A stretch of 64,000 nt of DNA from Kineosporia babensis (GCF_021129305.1 NZ_JAJOMB010000011.1:203621-267620), one strand, 5' to 3'. Counted from the first letter of the stretch, positions 8,857 to 20,826 are shown. Numbers and translations are program-made. The notes: a model not told the origin generated them from the letters alone.

Positions 8857-10178
8857 GCAGCACCGGCCAGATCCTCGGCCGCCTCGGCGATCGTGCCGAC
8901 CGCCTGCTCCACACTCATCGATCCGGTCGCCGCCGCGTGCAGGCTGGTGTAGACCGCGTTCGAGAACTTCGGGTACCAGGTCGGAGCGCCGCCTTCGAAC
9001 ACCGGCTGGGAACCTTCCAGCATGGTGACCAGTTCGGCGCCGCCCGCCAGCTTGTCGGCGTTCACCATACGATCGACCGCGGAGACGTGCGACGGCAGGG
9101 GGTAGGCCTCGTAGATCTTCTCCGGGCCGTCCAGCCCGGAGAACGCGGCCTGGGTCTCAGCACTGGCGAACCAGTCGATGAACTTGGCTGCGGCGTCAGG
9201 GTATTTGGCCTGCTTCGGAATACCCACCGCATCGGGGTTGGACAGGTTCGCCGCCGGACCGGTCACGCCCGGCGTGGGCAGATACTCCACATCACCGGCG
9301 ACCTTGGACGAGCCCTCGACGTCGTAAATCGTTCCCACGGTTCCGGAGTAGTCCGAGAACGTGCTCGCCACCTGACCGGTGGCCATCAGCGTCTGCTGCC
9401 CCTGAGAGTCCGTCACGTTGATGTTTCCGGGCGGGACGAGACCTTCTTTGAGCGCACCGATCATCCACTGCGCCGCCTGGAATCCGGCCGAACCGGGCTC
9501 CTTGAACTGCGGATTCCCCTCGGCGTCGAGCACGGTCCCGCCGAATGCGGCGGTGGTCTCGTACCAGTAGGTGGACAGGCCCTCGGCGGCGGCGAACGGG
9601 ATGTTCAGCGGGTACTCGACCACCCCGGCCTGCTTGATCCTGCGCAGATCGTCGGTGTAATCGTCCATGGTTCGTGGCATCTCACCGATCCCGGCCTTCT
9701 CGAACATGGCCCGGTTGACCGTCGTGACCATGAACGAGGCGTCGTACGGAATCCCGACCACGTGCCCGTCGCTGGTGAACGACGCAAGCTGCGGGACATC
9801 GTCCTTCATTGCCGCGGTGTCCAGGAAGGTCTCCATCGGGGTGAACCAGCCGAGCTTGCCCAGCTGCCCGACCCGCGACCAGTCCACGTTGGTGGCGTCG
9901 GCGAAGTAGGTGTTGGCGGCCGCCGCGGCAGAGATCTTGGTCTGCAGGCTGTCCCAGTCCAGGTTGGTCCAGTTCACCGTGATCCCGGTTTCCTCGGTGA
10001 ACTCGGCCAGCAGCGCCTTGGGTGGAGGTTCGGCGGCCAGCACCACGTTGATCGTGACCCCGCTGGTCTGGTCCGAGGCGTTCTTGTTGCCGACGCTGGG
10101 GGCTCCGCAGCCGGCCGCCACCAGGGCCGCGGTCAGGCCCAGGGCCGCGATGAGCTTGCTGCTTCTGGTCCTCGGCAT
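8853..10178 (-). CDS. Sugar ABC transporter solute-binding lipoprotein
   Basis: 441 residues of the extracellular solute-binding protein family 1. The N terminus is a lipoprotein signal with lipobox LVAAGCGAP; the cysteine would be lipidated and the protein anchored outside the membrane. ATG 10178 is chosen because GAGGAG lies just upstream and the signal peptide starts there. It is the first gene of the minus-strand operon and captures an oligosaccharide for the two permeases. The divergent gap to the DeoR gene holds repeated TGCGCAG-like boxes, so control by that regulator is likely. Confidence 0.92.
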   Translation of the reverse strand: MPRTRSSKLIAALGLTAALVAAGCGAPSVGNKNASDQTSGVTINVVLAAEPPPKALLAEFTEETGITVNWTNLDWDSLQTKISAAAAANTYFADATNVDWSRVGQLGKLGWFTPMETFLDTAAMKDDVPQLASFTSDGHVVGIPYDASFMVTTVNRAMFEKAGIGEMPRTMDDYTDDLRRIKQAGVVEYPLNIPFAAAEGLSTYWYETTAAFGGTVLDAEGNPQFKEPGSAGFQAAQWMIGALKEGLVPPGNINVTDSQGQQTLMATGQVASTFSDYSGTVGTIYDVEGSSKVAGDVEYLPTPGVTGPAANLSNPDAVGIPKQAKYPDAAAKFIDWFASAETQAAFSGLDGPEKIYEAYPLPSHVSAVDRMVNADKLAGGAELVTMLEGSQPVFEGGAPTWYPKFSNAVYTSLHAAATGSMSVEQAVGTIAEAAEDLAGAA

Positions 10179-10209
10179 GACGCTCCTCGAAGGATGGCGT
10201 GCGCGAAAG

Positions 10210-10352
10210 TGAGCAGTTCTCGATTTTCCCTGCGCAGAACTGCGCAGTTGGTGAACTGAACCGTACGATTTGGGCTCAACCAGCGTCAATGACGGAATCG
10301 AACATTCCTGTTACGAGCAGTGGGATGCGCAAATGAGCAGTCCAATGCGCAG
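10210..10352. promoter_or_regulatory. Cluster of TGCGCAG/TGAGCAGT direct repeats, candidate DeoR operators
   Basis: In the divergent gap between the binding protein and DeoR genes, the heptamer TGCGCAG occurs at 10231 and 10241 (exactly 10 bp apart) and again at 10346. Related copies TGAGCAGT are at 10210 and 10334, GAGCAGT at 10315 and TGCGCA at 10326. Direct repeats one helical turn apart are the usual binding pattern of DeoR/GlpR regulators. Two sub-clusters, one near each start, fit control of both directions. Confidence 0.65.
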
Positions 10353-10370
10353 ATTGGTTAGGGTGAAAAG

Positions 10371-11126
10371 GTGCGGAGAGCGGAACGGCTGAGCGCGATC
10401 CTCGACCAGGTGCGCACCGACGGCAGCGTCGACGTGCTCGAGCTGGCCACCTCGCTGGGTGTCTCGGGGGCCACGGTGCGCCGCGACCTGCAGGCGCTGG
10501 CCGAGAACCGGATGCTGGTGCGCACCCGGGGCGGGGCGATGTCCAACGACATCGGCGACGAACTGCCGTCCCGGCTGAAGGCCCCGCGCTTCCAGGCGGA
10601 GAAGAAGCGCATCGGTGCCGCTGCGGCCGCGCTGGTCCCCGACGGCGCCGTGGTCGGGCTGACCGGCGGCTCGACCGCACTGGAAGTGGCCCGCGCCCTG
10701 GCCCGCCGGCGCGGCGTCACCATCGTCACCAACGCCATCGACCTGGCTGAGGAACTGGCCGGAAACTCGGGCCTGCGCATCGTGGTGATCGGTGGAATCC
10801 TGCGCACCTCAAGAGAACTCGTGGGTCCGGCCGCGGAGACCATGCTCTCGAACTACCACCTGGACATCGCCTTCGTCGGAGTGGACGGACTCACCCCGGA
10901 CGAGGGCTGCACCACCTACGACGAGATGGAAGCCCAGACCGACCTGGCCTTCCTGCGCCGGGCCCGCCGCAGCGTGGTGATCGCCGACTCCTCCAAGCTC
11001 GGCAAGGTCACCTTCGCCCGGATCAGCCCACTGGCCGAGGTGGACGACGTGGTCACCGACACCGGCGCCGAGCCGGAACAACTCGAGGCGATCGAAGCTA
11101 CCGGCGTTCAGGTAACGGCGATTTAG
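10371..11126 (+). CDS. DeoR/GlpR-family transcriptional regulator
   Basis: 251 residues with a GTG start. The N-terminal helix-turn-helix includes LATSLGVSGATVRRDLQAL, the DeoR signature, followed by a sugar-phosphate-sensing domain (GLTGGSTALEVA, TNAIDLAEEL, FVGVDGLTPDEG). It is divergent from the sugar import operon and very likely represses it, released by a phosphorylated sugar such as the kinase product. It overlaps the convergent SorC gene by four bases. Confidence 0.92.
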   Translation: MRRAERLSAILDQVRTDGSVDVLELATSLGVSGATVRRDLQALAENRMLVRTRGGAMSNDIGDELPSRLKAPRFQAEKKRIGAAAAALVPDGAVVGLTGGSTALEVARALARRRGVTIVTNAIDLAEELAGNSGLRIVVIGGILRTSRELVGPAAETMLSNYHLDIAFVGVDGLTPDEGCTTYDEMEAQTDLAFLRRARRSVVIADSSKLGKVTFARISPLAEVDDVVTDTGAEPEQLEAIEATGVQVTAI

Positions 11127-12124
11127 CCTTCGGCAGCCAGGCGTTCGGCTACGCGGTGGTCGGTGATCAGGACGTTGACCCAGCCGCCCTGGAGCGATGC
11201 ACGGATGGCGTTGTACTTGCGGTCGCCGCCGGCGACGCCGACGCGGCGGGGCACCCGGCGCAGTACGTCGGCGCCGATACCGATCAGGCGGTCCTCGAAG
11301 GGGGTGGTGATGTGCTCGCCGTGGGCGTCGAAAAAGCGTAGGCAGACGTCGCCGACTGCGCCGAGGCGCCGCAGGTGAGCGGTTTCGGTCTCGGCGATGG
11401 CGTTTCCGCTCTGGCGCAGCAGGGGTGAGGGTTCGAGGCTGCCGATGCCGGCGAGCAGCAGGGTGAGGTGTTCCCAGGCGCGGAGCACGTCGGCGATGGC
11501 CTGGTCGGCGACCAGACCGTCGCGGGTGGCGGACGATGCAACCAGACCAGGAGCGGGTAGGTAGACGGCGTTGCCCCCGGTCATCTGAGCCAGGCGGCCG
11601 GTCAGGCGGGTGGCGGTGGCCTGGGCGGTGACCACGCCCATGCCGCCGAGCACCTGCACCACCTCTTCGGTGGTGCGGGCCGGGCGGGGCTGCATCGCCT
11701 CCACCGTGGCCAGCAGGGTCGAACTCCAGGACGAGATGCCCACCCGTTCGCCGCCCATCAGCGTGGTCTCCAGGTAGACCGCGGCGGTCGAGGCCAGGGC
11801 GGGCAGGATGCGTTCTTCCTCGGTCTCGTCGCCGGTGTCGGCCACCACCACCTCGCTCAGGCCGTACTTCTGCTCGACCGCTTCCTCCATGTCGGCGTAC
11901 ACCCCGCGCGGTGAGATCACGATGGTGCGCACGATGCCCAGCTCGACCGCCTTCTTCAGCAGCCGGGACACCCGTGGCTGCGAAATATGCAGCTGGGCGG
12001 CAATTTCGGGCTGACGCAGGCCGCGCTCGTGGTACATCCGGGCGACCTTGGTGAGCAGCCTGATCTGGCCGGCGGGCAGGACCGGACCGGCAGGGCCGGG
12101 GCGGCGGGACGGCGCGTCAGTCAT
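11123..12124 (-). CDS. SorC-family sugar-responsive transcriptional regulator
   Basis: 333 residues. An N-terminal helix-turn-helix (QPEIAAQLHISQPRVSRLLKKA) is followed by the SorC effector domain, similar to a sugar-phosphate isomerase fold (GGERVGISSWSSTL, ATRDGLVADQ, GIGADVLRRVPRRVGVAGG). It is divergent from the nine-gene unit starting at 12252 and is the obvious candidate regulator of it. An inverted repeat at 12202-12221 lies between the two. The usual SorC effector is a phosphorylated sugar of the pathway. Confidence 0.92.
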   Translation of the reverse strand: MTDAPSRRPGPAGPVLPAGQIRLLTKVARMYHERGLRQPEIAAQLHISQPRVSRLLKKAVELGIVRTIVISPRGVYADMEEAVEQKYGLSEVVVADTGDETEEERILPALASTAAVYLETTLMGGERVGISSWSSTLLATVEAMQPRPARTTEEVVQVLGGMGVVTAQATATRLTGRLAQMTGGNAVYLPAPGLVASSATRDGLVADQAIADVLRAWEHLTLLLAGIGSLEPSPLLRQSGNAIAETETAHLRRLGAVGDVCLRFFDAHGEHITTPFEDRLIGIGADVLRRVPRRVGVAGGDRKYNAIRASLQGGWVNVLITDHRVAERLAAEG

Positions 12125-12201
12125 GTCTGCACATATCTATTCGACAGCGGCGAGCTATGCAGTATGCCACGTCGCGCCCGCATCCGAACCCGTCCAGGGG
12201 A

Positions 12202-12221
12202 TGTCAAATCGACCATTGACA
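12202..12221. promoter_or_regulatory. Inverted repeat TGTCAA-N8-TTGACA, candidate SorC operator
   Basis: Perfect 6-bp arms TGTCAA (12202-12207) and TTGACA (12216-12221) separated by eight bases, 30 bp before the DUF2291 start. The right arm also equals a consensus -35 hexamer, so a bound regulator could block the promoter directly. No good -10 hexamer at 17 bp is obvious. Position between SorC and its likely target operon is the main argument. Confidence 0.55.
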
Positions 12222-12251
12222 GCAGCAGCACCGGCGCCACATCATCGAGCC

Positions 12252-12926
12252 ATGTCCAATCAACGTCGAATGGATATTCATCCATGGCTGCGCCCCGCCA
12301 CCGGGGTGCTGTTGCTCGGCCTTCTGAGTGCCTGCTCGCAGGTGCCCGGCATCTACACGATCGAGAGCAAGAGCGACGCGCAGGCCGCGGCCAGCAGCCA
12401 GACGTTCGATCCGGCCGCCTACGTCGAGGCCGCGTGGGACTCCAAAGTGCTTCCGGCAGTGCAAGAACAAGCAACGGACGCGTCGACTCTCCTCCCGGCG
12501 ATCGCGGACGATCCCGAGGCGGCCGGCGAGCAGTACGGCAACCGTCCCGGAGTCGGCAGCCCGTTCTCGTTCCTGATCAAGGGCACGGGCACGGTCACCG
12601 AGGTGGACGCCGAGAGCCCGACCGCTCCCCTCACCGTGCAACTGGACGGCGTTGACGAGGAAGTCAGCATCGGGACCGGCACGGTGATCGCCGGTACCGC
12701 GCTGCGCGACGCAGTCGGCTTCATCAGCTTCAGCGAATTCAACAATCAACTCGACTACGCCGATGTGGCGACGAAGCTGAACGACCGGGTGCGCACCGAC
12801 GTCCTCAAGCAGTTGCCCGAAGACCGGGGAGCGCTCGAAGGAGCGAAAGTCTCCTTCAGCGGCGCCTTCTCCGCACTGGTCCCGGGCACGGTGATGATCG
12901 TCCCGGTCACGCTCGAGGTGAGCTGA
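12252..12926 (+). CDS. DUF2291-family lipoprotein, first gene of the pentose import operon
   Basis: 224 residues. A signal peptide with lipobox LLSACSQ puts it on the outer face of the membrane. The stretch from AAYVEAAWDSKVLPAVQEQ through DASTLLPAI, SPFSFLIKGTGTV and GTALRDAVGFISFSEFNNQ is characteristic of DUF2291, a family regularly encoded next to ribose-type ABC importers but of unknown role. ATG 12252 is used; ATG 12270 is a possible internal start. The gene abuts the ATPase start at 12926. Confidence 0.85.
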   Translation: MSNQRRMDIHPWLRPATGVLLLGLLSACSQVPGIYTIESKSDAQAAASSQTFDPAAYVEAAWDSKVLPAVQEQATDASTLLPAIADDPEAAGEQYGNRPGVGSPFSFLIKGTGTVTEVDAESPTAPLTVQLDGVDEEVSIGTGTVIAGTALRDAVGFISFSEFNNQLDYADVATKLNDRVRTDVLKQLPEDRGALEGAKVSFSGAFSALVPGTVMIVPVTLEVS

Positions 12927-14430
12927 TGCTCACCGCAGAGGGCGTGAGCAAGAACTACGGCGGGGTGCACGCCCTGCGCGACGTCACCTTCACCGCCCAC
13001 CGCGGCAAGGTCAACGTGCTGGTCGGGGAGAACGGCGCGGGCAAGTCCACACTGATGAAGATCCTCTGCGGGGCCGAGCGGCCGAGCTCGGGCACCATCC
13101 GGCTCGAGGGCGAGGCGGTCCAGATCGACAGCCCGCGCACGGCGATGGCGCACGGCATCGGCATCATCCACCAGGAGCTCAGCCTCTTCCCCAACCTCTC
13201 GATCGCCGAGAACCTTTTCGCCGGGCGGGAACTGCGCCAGCGCGGGTTCAGCGATCTGCAGACCCAGCGCGGCCGCTCGAAGGAGGTGCTGGCCCGGCTC
13301 GGCCAGAGCCACCTGGACCCGGACCGGCTGGTCGGCGAACTCCCGATCGGCCAGCAGCAACTCGTCGAGATCGCCCGGGTGCTGCTGGAGGACGTGCGCA
13401 TCCTGATCATGGACGAGCCCACCTCGGCCTTGTCCAACCACGAGGTGGACATCCTGTTCACGGTGATCGGCGACCTGCTGGCCGACGACGTGACGATCAT
13501 CTACATCTCGCACAAGCTGGACGAGTTCCGCCGGATCGGCGACCACGTCACGGTTCTGCGGGACGGCCGGCTGGTGGCGCACGAGCGGATGGATCGCACC
13601 GACACCGCCTGGATCGTGCGGCAGATGGTCGGCCGCGATCCGGACAGCCTGTTCACCCGTAACCGCTCCGAGACCGGCGAAACCCTGCTCTCGGTGGATG
13701 GTCTCACCGTGGCCGGGCCCACCCGGGCGCTGGTCGACGACGTGAGCCTCCAGGTCCGGGCCGGTGAGGTGGTCGGGATCTACGGCCTGATGGGAGCCGG
13801 GCGCACCGAGCTGATGGAAGCCCTGATGGGCCTGCGGAAAACGGCTTCGGGCACGGTGGCGGTCAAAGGACGCGTGGAGCCGGCCGGGACGGTCAGGGCC
13901 CGGCTGGCCGCGGGGCTGGCTCTGGTACCGGAAGACCGGCAGCGCGACGGCCTGGTCCAGACCATGTCGGTGCGCGACAACATCGTCCTGTCCACCCTGA
14001 ACCGGCTGACCCGGGGCGGGCTGTTCCGGCGCGGGGCGCAACGGCAGACGGCCCAGCGCAAGGTCGACGAACTGGCCATCAAGGTGGGCGATCTCGCTCT
14101 GGCGATCACCTCGCTCAGCGGGGGCAACCAGCAGAAGGTGGTGCTGGCCCGGGCGATGCTCACCGACCCGGTGGTGCTGCTGCTCGACGAGCCCACCCGG
14201 GGCGTGGACGTGGGCGCCAAGAGCCAGATCGCCGACCTGATGGCCGGGCTGGCCCAGGCCGGGTTCGGCGTCCTGTTCATCTCGTCCGAACTGGCCGAGG
14301 TGATGGCCATCGCCGACCGGGTGCTGGTGATGGCCGCCGGCCGGATCACCGCCGAGTTCGACGCGGACGAGCTCACCGAAGAGGCGCTGGTCGCGGCCTC
14401 CGCATCGAAACCGGCTATGGAGGTCGAAGA

Positions 14431-14434
<4 letters not shown>
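12926..14434 (+). CDS. Ribose-type sugar ABC transporter ATP-binding protein (two ATPase domains)
   Basis: 502 residues with two fused ATPase domains, as in RbsA/XylG. Domain 1 has Walker A GENGAGKST, Walker B ILIMDEPTSAL and a signature region of the LPIGQQQ type. Domain 2 has a degenerate Walker A (GLMGAGRTE), an intact signature LSGGNQQKV and DEPTRGVDVG, the normal RbsA situation in which only one site is fully catalytic. It starts at the stop of the DUF2291 gene and ends overlapping the permease start by four bases. It drives import of the pathway sugar. Confidence 0.94.
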
Positions 14435-16523
<2,089 letters not shown>

Positions 16524-16535
16524 GGAGAACAACCC

Positions 16536-17426
16536 ATGCTGGTCGCCGATCCCAACGGTGTCGCCGGCTGGCGCCGGTTCCGCGAGGAACTGAGCGCGGC
16601 CGACGACCCGGGCAAGGCCCACCTGCTGGCGGCCCAGGCCGCGCGGCTGCGGGCCGCCGACATCCGCATGATCAACCGGGCCGGGCTCGGGCACGTCGGC
16701 GGCGACATGTCGGTGCTGGACATCCTGACCACTCTGGTGTTCGGGGTTCTCCAGATCGACCCGGAACAGCCCGAGGCCCCCGATCGCGACCGGCTGATCC
16801 TCAGCAAGGGCCACAGCGCCGGGGCGCTCTACGCCACGCTGGCGGCGGCCGGCTTCTTTCCCGAGTCCGAGCTGGAGACCTTCGCCCAGCCGCTCTCGGC
16901 GCTGAACGGTCACCCGAACCGCGTGAAAGTCCCTGGTGTAGAGACGAACACCGGTCCGCTGGGGCACGGCCTGCCGGTCGCGGTCGGGATGGCCGTGGCC
17001 GGGGTGCTGGCCGCCTCGGACCGCAAGGTGTTCGTGGTGCTGGGTGACGGCGAACTGCAGGAGGGCAGCAACTGGGAGGCGGCGATGGCGGCCGGGCACC
17101 GAAAGCTGGCCAACCTCACCGCGATCGTCGACCGGAACCGGCTCCAGCAGGGTGCCCGCACCGAGGACACGGTCACGCTGGAGCCGCTGGCCGACAAGTG
17201 GACGGCGTTCGGCTGGCGGGTGGTGGAGCTGGACGGCCACGATCACCTCGCTCTGCTGGACGCTTTCACCCAGCCCCGGGACGAGCGGCCGACCTGTGTG
17301 ATCGCCCGGACGGTGAAGGGCAAGGGCATCTCGTTCATGGAGGACCGGGTGGAGTGGCACCACAAGGTGCCCAGCGGCGAGCAGGTCACCACCGCTCTGC
17401 AGGAACTGGAGGAAGTACAGGCATGA
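16536..17426 (+). CDS. Transketolase N-terminal subunit (candidate apulose-4-phosphate transketolase subunit A)
   Basis: 296 residues, equal to the thiamine-diphosphate-binding half of transketolase. GHVGGDMSVLDI, LILSKGHSAGALYA and TGPLGHGLPVAVG match transketolase, and GDGELQEGSNWEAAM leading to an Asn ~25 residues later is the ThDP motif. GAGGAG lies before the ATG. The following gene encodes the other half and overlaps it as ATGA, so the enzyme is a two-subunit complex. Split transketolases with a FGGY kinase and a TIM-barrel isomerase match AptA of the known D-apiose pathway, which yields xylulose 5-phosphate and DHAP. That substrate assignment is inference. Confidence 0.88.
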   Translation: MLVADPNGVAGWRRFREELSAADDPGKAHLLAAQAARLRAADIRMINRAGLGHVGGDMSVLDILTTLVFGVLQIDPEQPEAPDRDRLILSKGHSAGALYATLAAAGFFPESELETFAQPLSALNGHPNRVKVPGVETNTGPLGHGLPVAVGMAVAGVLAASDRKVFVVLGDGELQEGSNWEAAMAAGHRKLANLTAIVDRNRLQQGARTEDTVTLEPLADKWTAFGWRVVELDGHDHLALLDAFTQPRDERPTCVIARTVKGKGISFMEDRVEWHHKVPSGEQVTTALQELEEVQA

Positions 17427-18364
17427 GCGCTGTCATCGACACCGCGCCGACGTTCGACTGCCGGGTGGCCTTCGCCGAGGAACTGATCGCGCTGGCCGAG
17501 CAGGACCCGCGGATCGTCGCGGTCTGCAACGACTCGGTCGGCTCGAGCAACCTGGTCGGGTTCCGCGAGAAGTTCCCGGACCGGCTGATCAACGTGGGTA
17601 TCGCCGAGCAGGACATGGTCGGGGTGGGCGCCGGGCTGGCGCTCAGTGGTTACGTGCCGTTCGTCTGCGGGGCGGCGCCGTTCCTGACCGGGCGGGCGCT
17701 GGAGCAGATCAAGGCCGATGTCGCGTACAGCCAGGCGCCGGTGGTGCTGTGCGGGATGAGCCCGGGGATGGCCTACGGCGAACTCGGCCCGACCCATCAC
17801 TCGATCGAGGATCTGGCCTGGCTTCGGGCGGTTGCCGGGCTGGGGATCGTGGTGCCGGCCGATCCGCTGCAGACTCGCGAGGCGGTGCGCTGGGCGGCTT
17901 CGGCGGCTACTCCGGTGTTCCTGCGGGTCGGGCGGTTCAAGGTTCCGGCCGTCAGCTCGGGCTTTTCGTTCGGGAAGGCGGAGGAGCTGCGCAGCGGCGA
18001 CGGTATTGCCCTGGTGGCCACCGGTTCGATGGTCTCGCGGGCGGTTCAGGCGGCGGAAGTCCTGGCGGGCGAGGGCATTGCGGCCCGGGTTCTGAACATG
18101 GCCACGATCGCTCCCTTGGACGAGGCTGCGGTGGTGCGGGCGGTGCACCAGACCCGCGGCATCGTCACGGTCGAAGAGGCGACGATCACCGGCGGGCTGG
18201 GGGCGGCCGTGGGCGAGATCAATCTGCGGCAGGCCCGACCGGTGCCGATGCGGATGCTGGGCTCACCTCGGGAGTTCGCGCCGACCGGCGATACGGCCTT
18301 TCTGCTGGAGCATTTCGGGCTGACCGCCGAGGGCATCGCCGCCGCCGGTCGTGAGCTGGCCTGA
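17423..18364 (+). CDS. Transketolase C-terminal subunit (candidate apulose-4-phosphate transketolase subunit B)
   Basis: 313 residues covering the pyrimidine-binding and C-terminal domains of transketolase. The glutamate of GIAEQDMVGVGAGLAL is the residue that activates the thiamine ring; FLTGRALEQIK and RVGRFKVPAV follow, then the regulatory C-terminal domain. Coupled to subunit A by a four-base overlap and to the kinase by TGATG. Together with subunit A it would transfer a two-carbon unit from a ketose phosphate to glyceraldehyde 3-phosphate. Confidence 0.88.
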   Translation: MSAVIDTAPTFDCRVAFAEELIALAEQDPRIVAVCNDSVGSSNLVGFREKFPDRLINVGIAEQDMVGVGAGLALSGYVPFVCGAAPFLTGRALEQIKADVAYSQAPVVLCGMSPGMAYGELGPTHHSIEDLAWLRAVAGLGIVVPADPLQTREAVRWAASAATPVFLRVGRFKVPAVSSGFSFGKAEELRSGDGIALVATGSMVSRAVQAAEVLAGEGIAARVLNMATIAPLDEAAVVRAVHQTRGIVTVEEATITGGLGAAVGEINLRQARPVPMRMLGSPREFAPTGDTAFLLEHFGLTAEGIAAAGRELA

Positions 18365-19812
18365 TGTCTTCCTACGGCCTGGCCGTGGATCAGGGCACCA
18401 GCGCCACCAAGTGCGTGCTGCTCGACGAGGCCGGCCGGATCGCCCGTTCGGCCTCGTCCCCGGTGGCGATCTCCTATCCGCAGCCCGGATGGGTGGAGCA
18501 AAGGCCGCAGGACGTTCTCGAGAGTGTGGCGGTAGCTGCGGCTTCAGTGCTTGAGGACGTCGGTGCTGGTTCGGTGGTCGGCGTCGGGTTGAGCACACAG
18601 CGGGAATCCGCACTGCTCTGGGACCGCGCCACGGGCCGGCCGGTGGACGCGCTGCTGGGCTGGCAGGATCAGCGGGCAGCATCGGTCTGCCGTCGGCTTC
18701 GGGTGCACGAGGCGCGGATCCGGGAGCTGACCGGCCTGCCGTTGGACCCGATGTTCAGCGCGGCGAAGCTGACCTGGCTGCTGGATCGGCACGACCCGGA
18801 CCGTTCGTTGTCGCGGGCCGGGCGGTTGGCGGTGGGAACGGTGGACTCCTGGCTGGTGTGGTCCCTGACCGGGCAGCACGTGATCGAGGCCGGAAATGCC
18901 TCGCGCACCCAGCTTCTGGACCTGTCCACGGCGGCCTGGAGCCCGGAGCTGCTGGACATCTTCGCGATTCCGGAAGCCGTTCTTCCCGCTGTCGTCTGGT
19001 CCGAGGGGGATCTGGGGGTAGTTGCCCGCGGACCGATGGCCGGGCTTCGCCTGCGGGCCGTGCTGGGAGACTCGCACGCAGCTCTGTACGCGCACGGGGA
19101 GGTAGGCCGCGGGGCCAAAGTCACCTACGGGACCGGCTCATCGGTGATGCAGAGCGAGCGTGGCGCTGCTGGGCCTGGCCTCGATACTGAACCGAACCCT
19201 CGTGACGACAGCGGTTCGGTCTGCCGCACGATGGCCTGGGCAGACCCACGTCCGCAATTGGCTCTGGAAGGCAACATTCGCTCCAGCGGCTCCACCCTCA
19301 CCTGGCTGGCCGAGCTGTTCGGGACCACCCCGGAGAACCTGTCCCGGCTGGCTGGTGAGGCGAGCAGCGACGGCGTGCACATCGTCCCTGCTTTCGGAGG
19401 CCTGGCGGCTCCCTGGTGGGACGAGGGCGCCCAGGGACTGATCAGTGGCGTCACGCTGGGCACCCGGCTCCCCCAGCTGGCGCGCGCTGCGGTCGAATCC
19501 ATTGCCCTCCAGGTTGATGCCGTCATCCGGGCCATGGGTGGTGCTACCTCGATCCTCGCCGACGGGGGCGCCACCTCCAGCGATGTGCTCATGCAGCTTC
19601 AGGCCGACATCAGCGGCGTTCCGGTGCGGCGGGCGGTGGAGCGGGAGCTTTCGGCGATCGGGGCCGGGCTGCTGGCCGCGCGATCGAGCTGGGGAACCCT
19701 GCAACCGCTGCACTACAACGAATTTCATCCTGGATCCGACCACCACCAGAGCGCGGCTCTGCGCGCTTCGTGGCTGACCGCCGTCCGTAGATCAAGACTC
19801 GATGGAGAGTGA
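18364..19812 (+). CDS. FGGY-family carbohydrate kinase (candidate apulose kinase)
   Basis: 482 residues. The glycerol/xylulose-kinase fold is shown by [18 protein letters not shown] (phosphate 1), [25 protein letters not shown], the catalytic Asp in [12 protein letters not shown] and YGTGSSVM. It phosphorylates a ketose with ATP. The start overlaps the transketolase B stop by one base. In the D-apiose pathway the corresponding enzyme is AplK, which makes apulose 4-phosphate, the substrate of the split transketolase. Glycerol kinase is unlikely because of the operon context. Confidence 0.85.
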   Translation: MSSYGLAVDQGTSATKCVLLDEAGRIARSASSPVAISYPQPGWVEQRPQDVLESVAVAAASVLEDVGAGSVVGVGLSTQRESALLWDRATGRPVDALLGWQDQRAASVCRRLRVHEARIRELTGLPLDPMFSAAKLTWLLDRHDPDRSLSRAGRLAVGTVDSWLVWSLTGQHVIEAGNASRTQLLDLSTAAWSPELLDIFAIPEAVLPAVVWSEGDLGVVARGPMAGLRLRAVLGDSHAALYAHGEVGRGAKVTYGTGSSVMQSERGAAGPGLDTEPNPRDDSGSVCRTMAWADPRPQLALEGNIRSSGSTLTWLAELFGTTPENLSRLAGEASSDGVHIVPAFGGLAAPWWDEGAQGLISGVTLGTRLPQLARAAVESIALQVDAVIRAMGGATSILADGGATSSDVLMQLQADISGVPVRRAVERELSAIGAGLLAARSSWGTLQPLHYNEFHPGSDHHQSAALRASWLTAVRRSRLDGE

Positions 19813-19816
19813 CATC

Positions 19817-20806
19817 GTGACCGAATACCCGCGCTTCGGAGCCGGACTCTGGCACTTCGCCTCGTACCTCGACCGGTACGCGACCGACGGCTACGGCCCG
19901 GCCCGCACCACCCTGGAGGCGATCCAGCTGGCCGGTTCGGTCGGCGAGCTGTCGGTGGTCGACCTGAACTACCCGTTCACGCCGGGCGTCTCGCTGGAGG
20001 AGGTGAAGGACGCGCTCAAGGCCAGCAACCTGACCGCGATCGGCATCACCCCGGAGATTTACTTGCGCAAGCATTCTCGCGGCGCGTTCACCAACCCCGA
20101 TCCGGCCGTGCGAGCGTCTGCCCTTGACCTCATGCACGAAGCCGCGGGCGTGGTGCGGGAACTCGGCGCCGACTACGTCAAGATCTGGCCGGGGCAGGAC
20201 GGCTGGGACTACCCGTTCCAGGTCAACCACAAGCAGCTGTGGGCGCTGGCCGTGGACGGCATGCGCGAGCTGGCGGGCGCCCATCCGGACCTGAAGTTCG
20301 CGATCGAGTACAAACCGCGCGAGCCCCGGGTGAAGATGACCTGGGACTCAGCCGCCCGCACCCTGCTGGGGATCGAGCAGATCGGCCTCGACAACGTCGG
20401 CGTGCTGCTCGATTTCGGGCATTCGCTGTACGGCGGTGAGTCCCCCGCCGATGCCGCCCAGCTGATCATCGACCACGGCCGGCTCTACGGGATGGACGTC
20501 AACGACAACCTCCGCGGCTGGGACGACGACCTGGTGGTGGGCTCGGTCCACCTGATCGAGATCCTGGAGTTCTTCCACGTGCTGCGGCAGAACAACTGGG
20601 ACGGGGTGTGGCAGCTGGACCAGTTCCCGTTCCGGGAGGATCCGGTCGATGCGGTGAAGACCTCGCTGCGCACGCTCAAGGCGCTGCACCGGGCCCTGGA
20701 CCGGCTGGACGTGCCCGCCCTGCTGGCGGCGCAGGACCGGCAGGACGCGATGGCCTCGCAGCGGATTGTGCAGGATGCGTTGCTCTCCGTCGGCACTTCG
20801 GACTAG
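19817..20806 (+). CDS. TIM-barrel sugar isomerase/epimerase (candidate D-apiose isomerase)
   Basis: 329 residues of the xylose-isomerase-like TIM barrel. Likely metal-site segments are [11 protein letters not shown] (Glu), [14 protein letters not shown] (Asp/His), [12 protein letters not shown] and [16 protein letters not shown] 19817 is preferred because GGAGAG lies nine bases upstream; ATG 19802 would overlap the kinase by 11 bases. It is the last gene of the unit. It would convert the imported aldose into the ketose for the kinase. Isomerase versus epimerase cannot be told by eye. Confidence 0.82.
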   Translation: MTEYPRFGAGLWHFASYLDRYATDGYGPARTTLEAIQLAGSVGELSVVDLNYPFTPGVSLEEVKDALKASNLTAIGITPEIYLRKHSRGAFTNPDPAVRASALDLMHEAAGVVRELGADYVKIWPGQDGWDYPFQVNHKQLWALAVDGMRELAGAHPDLKFAIEYKPREPRVKMTWDSAARTLLGIEQIGLDNVGVLLDFGHSLYGGESPADAAQLIIDHGRLYGMDVNDNLRGWDDDLVVGSVHLIEILEFFHVLRQNNWDGVWQLDQFPFREDPVDAVKTSLRTLKALHRALDRLDVPALLAAQDRQDAMASQRIVQDALLSVGTSD

Positions 20807-20826
20807 GCGGTACAGGACTGCCCTGT

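Noticed and set aside
8853..10289. Upstream extension of the solute-binding protein to 10289
   Set aside because: It would put 37 residues before the signal peptide and cover the operator repeats; ATG 10178 has GAGGAG directly upstream.
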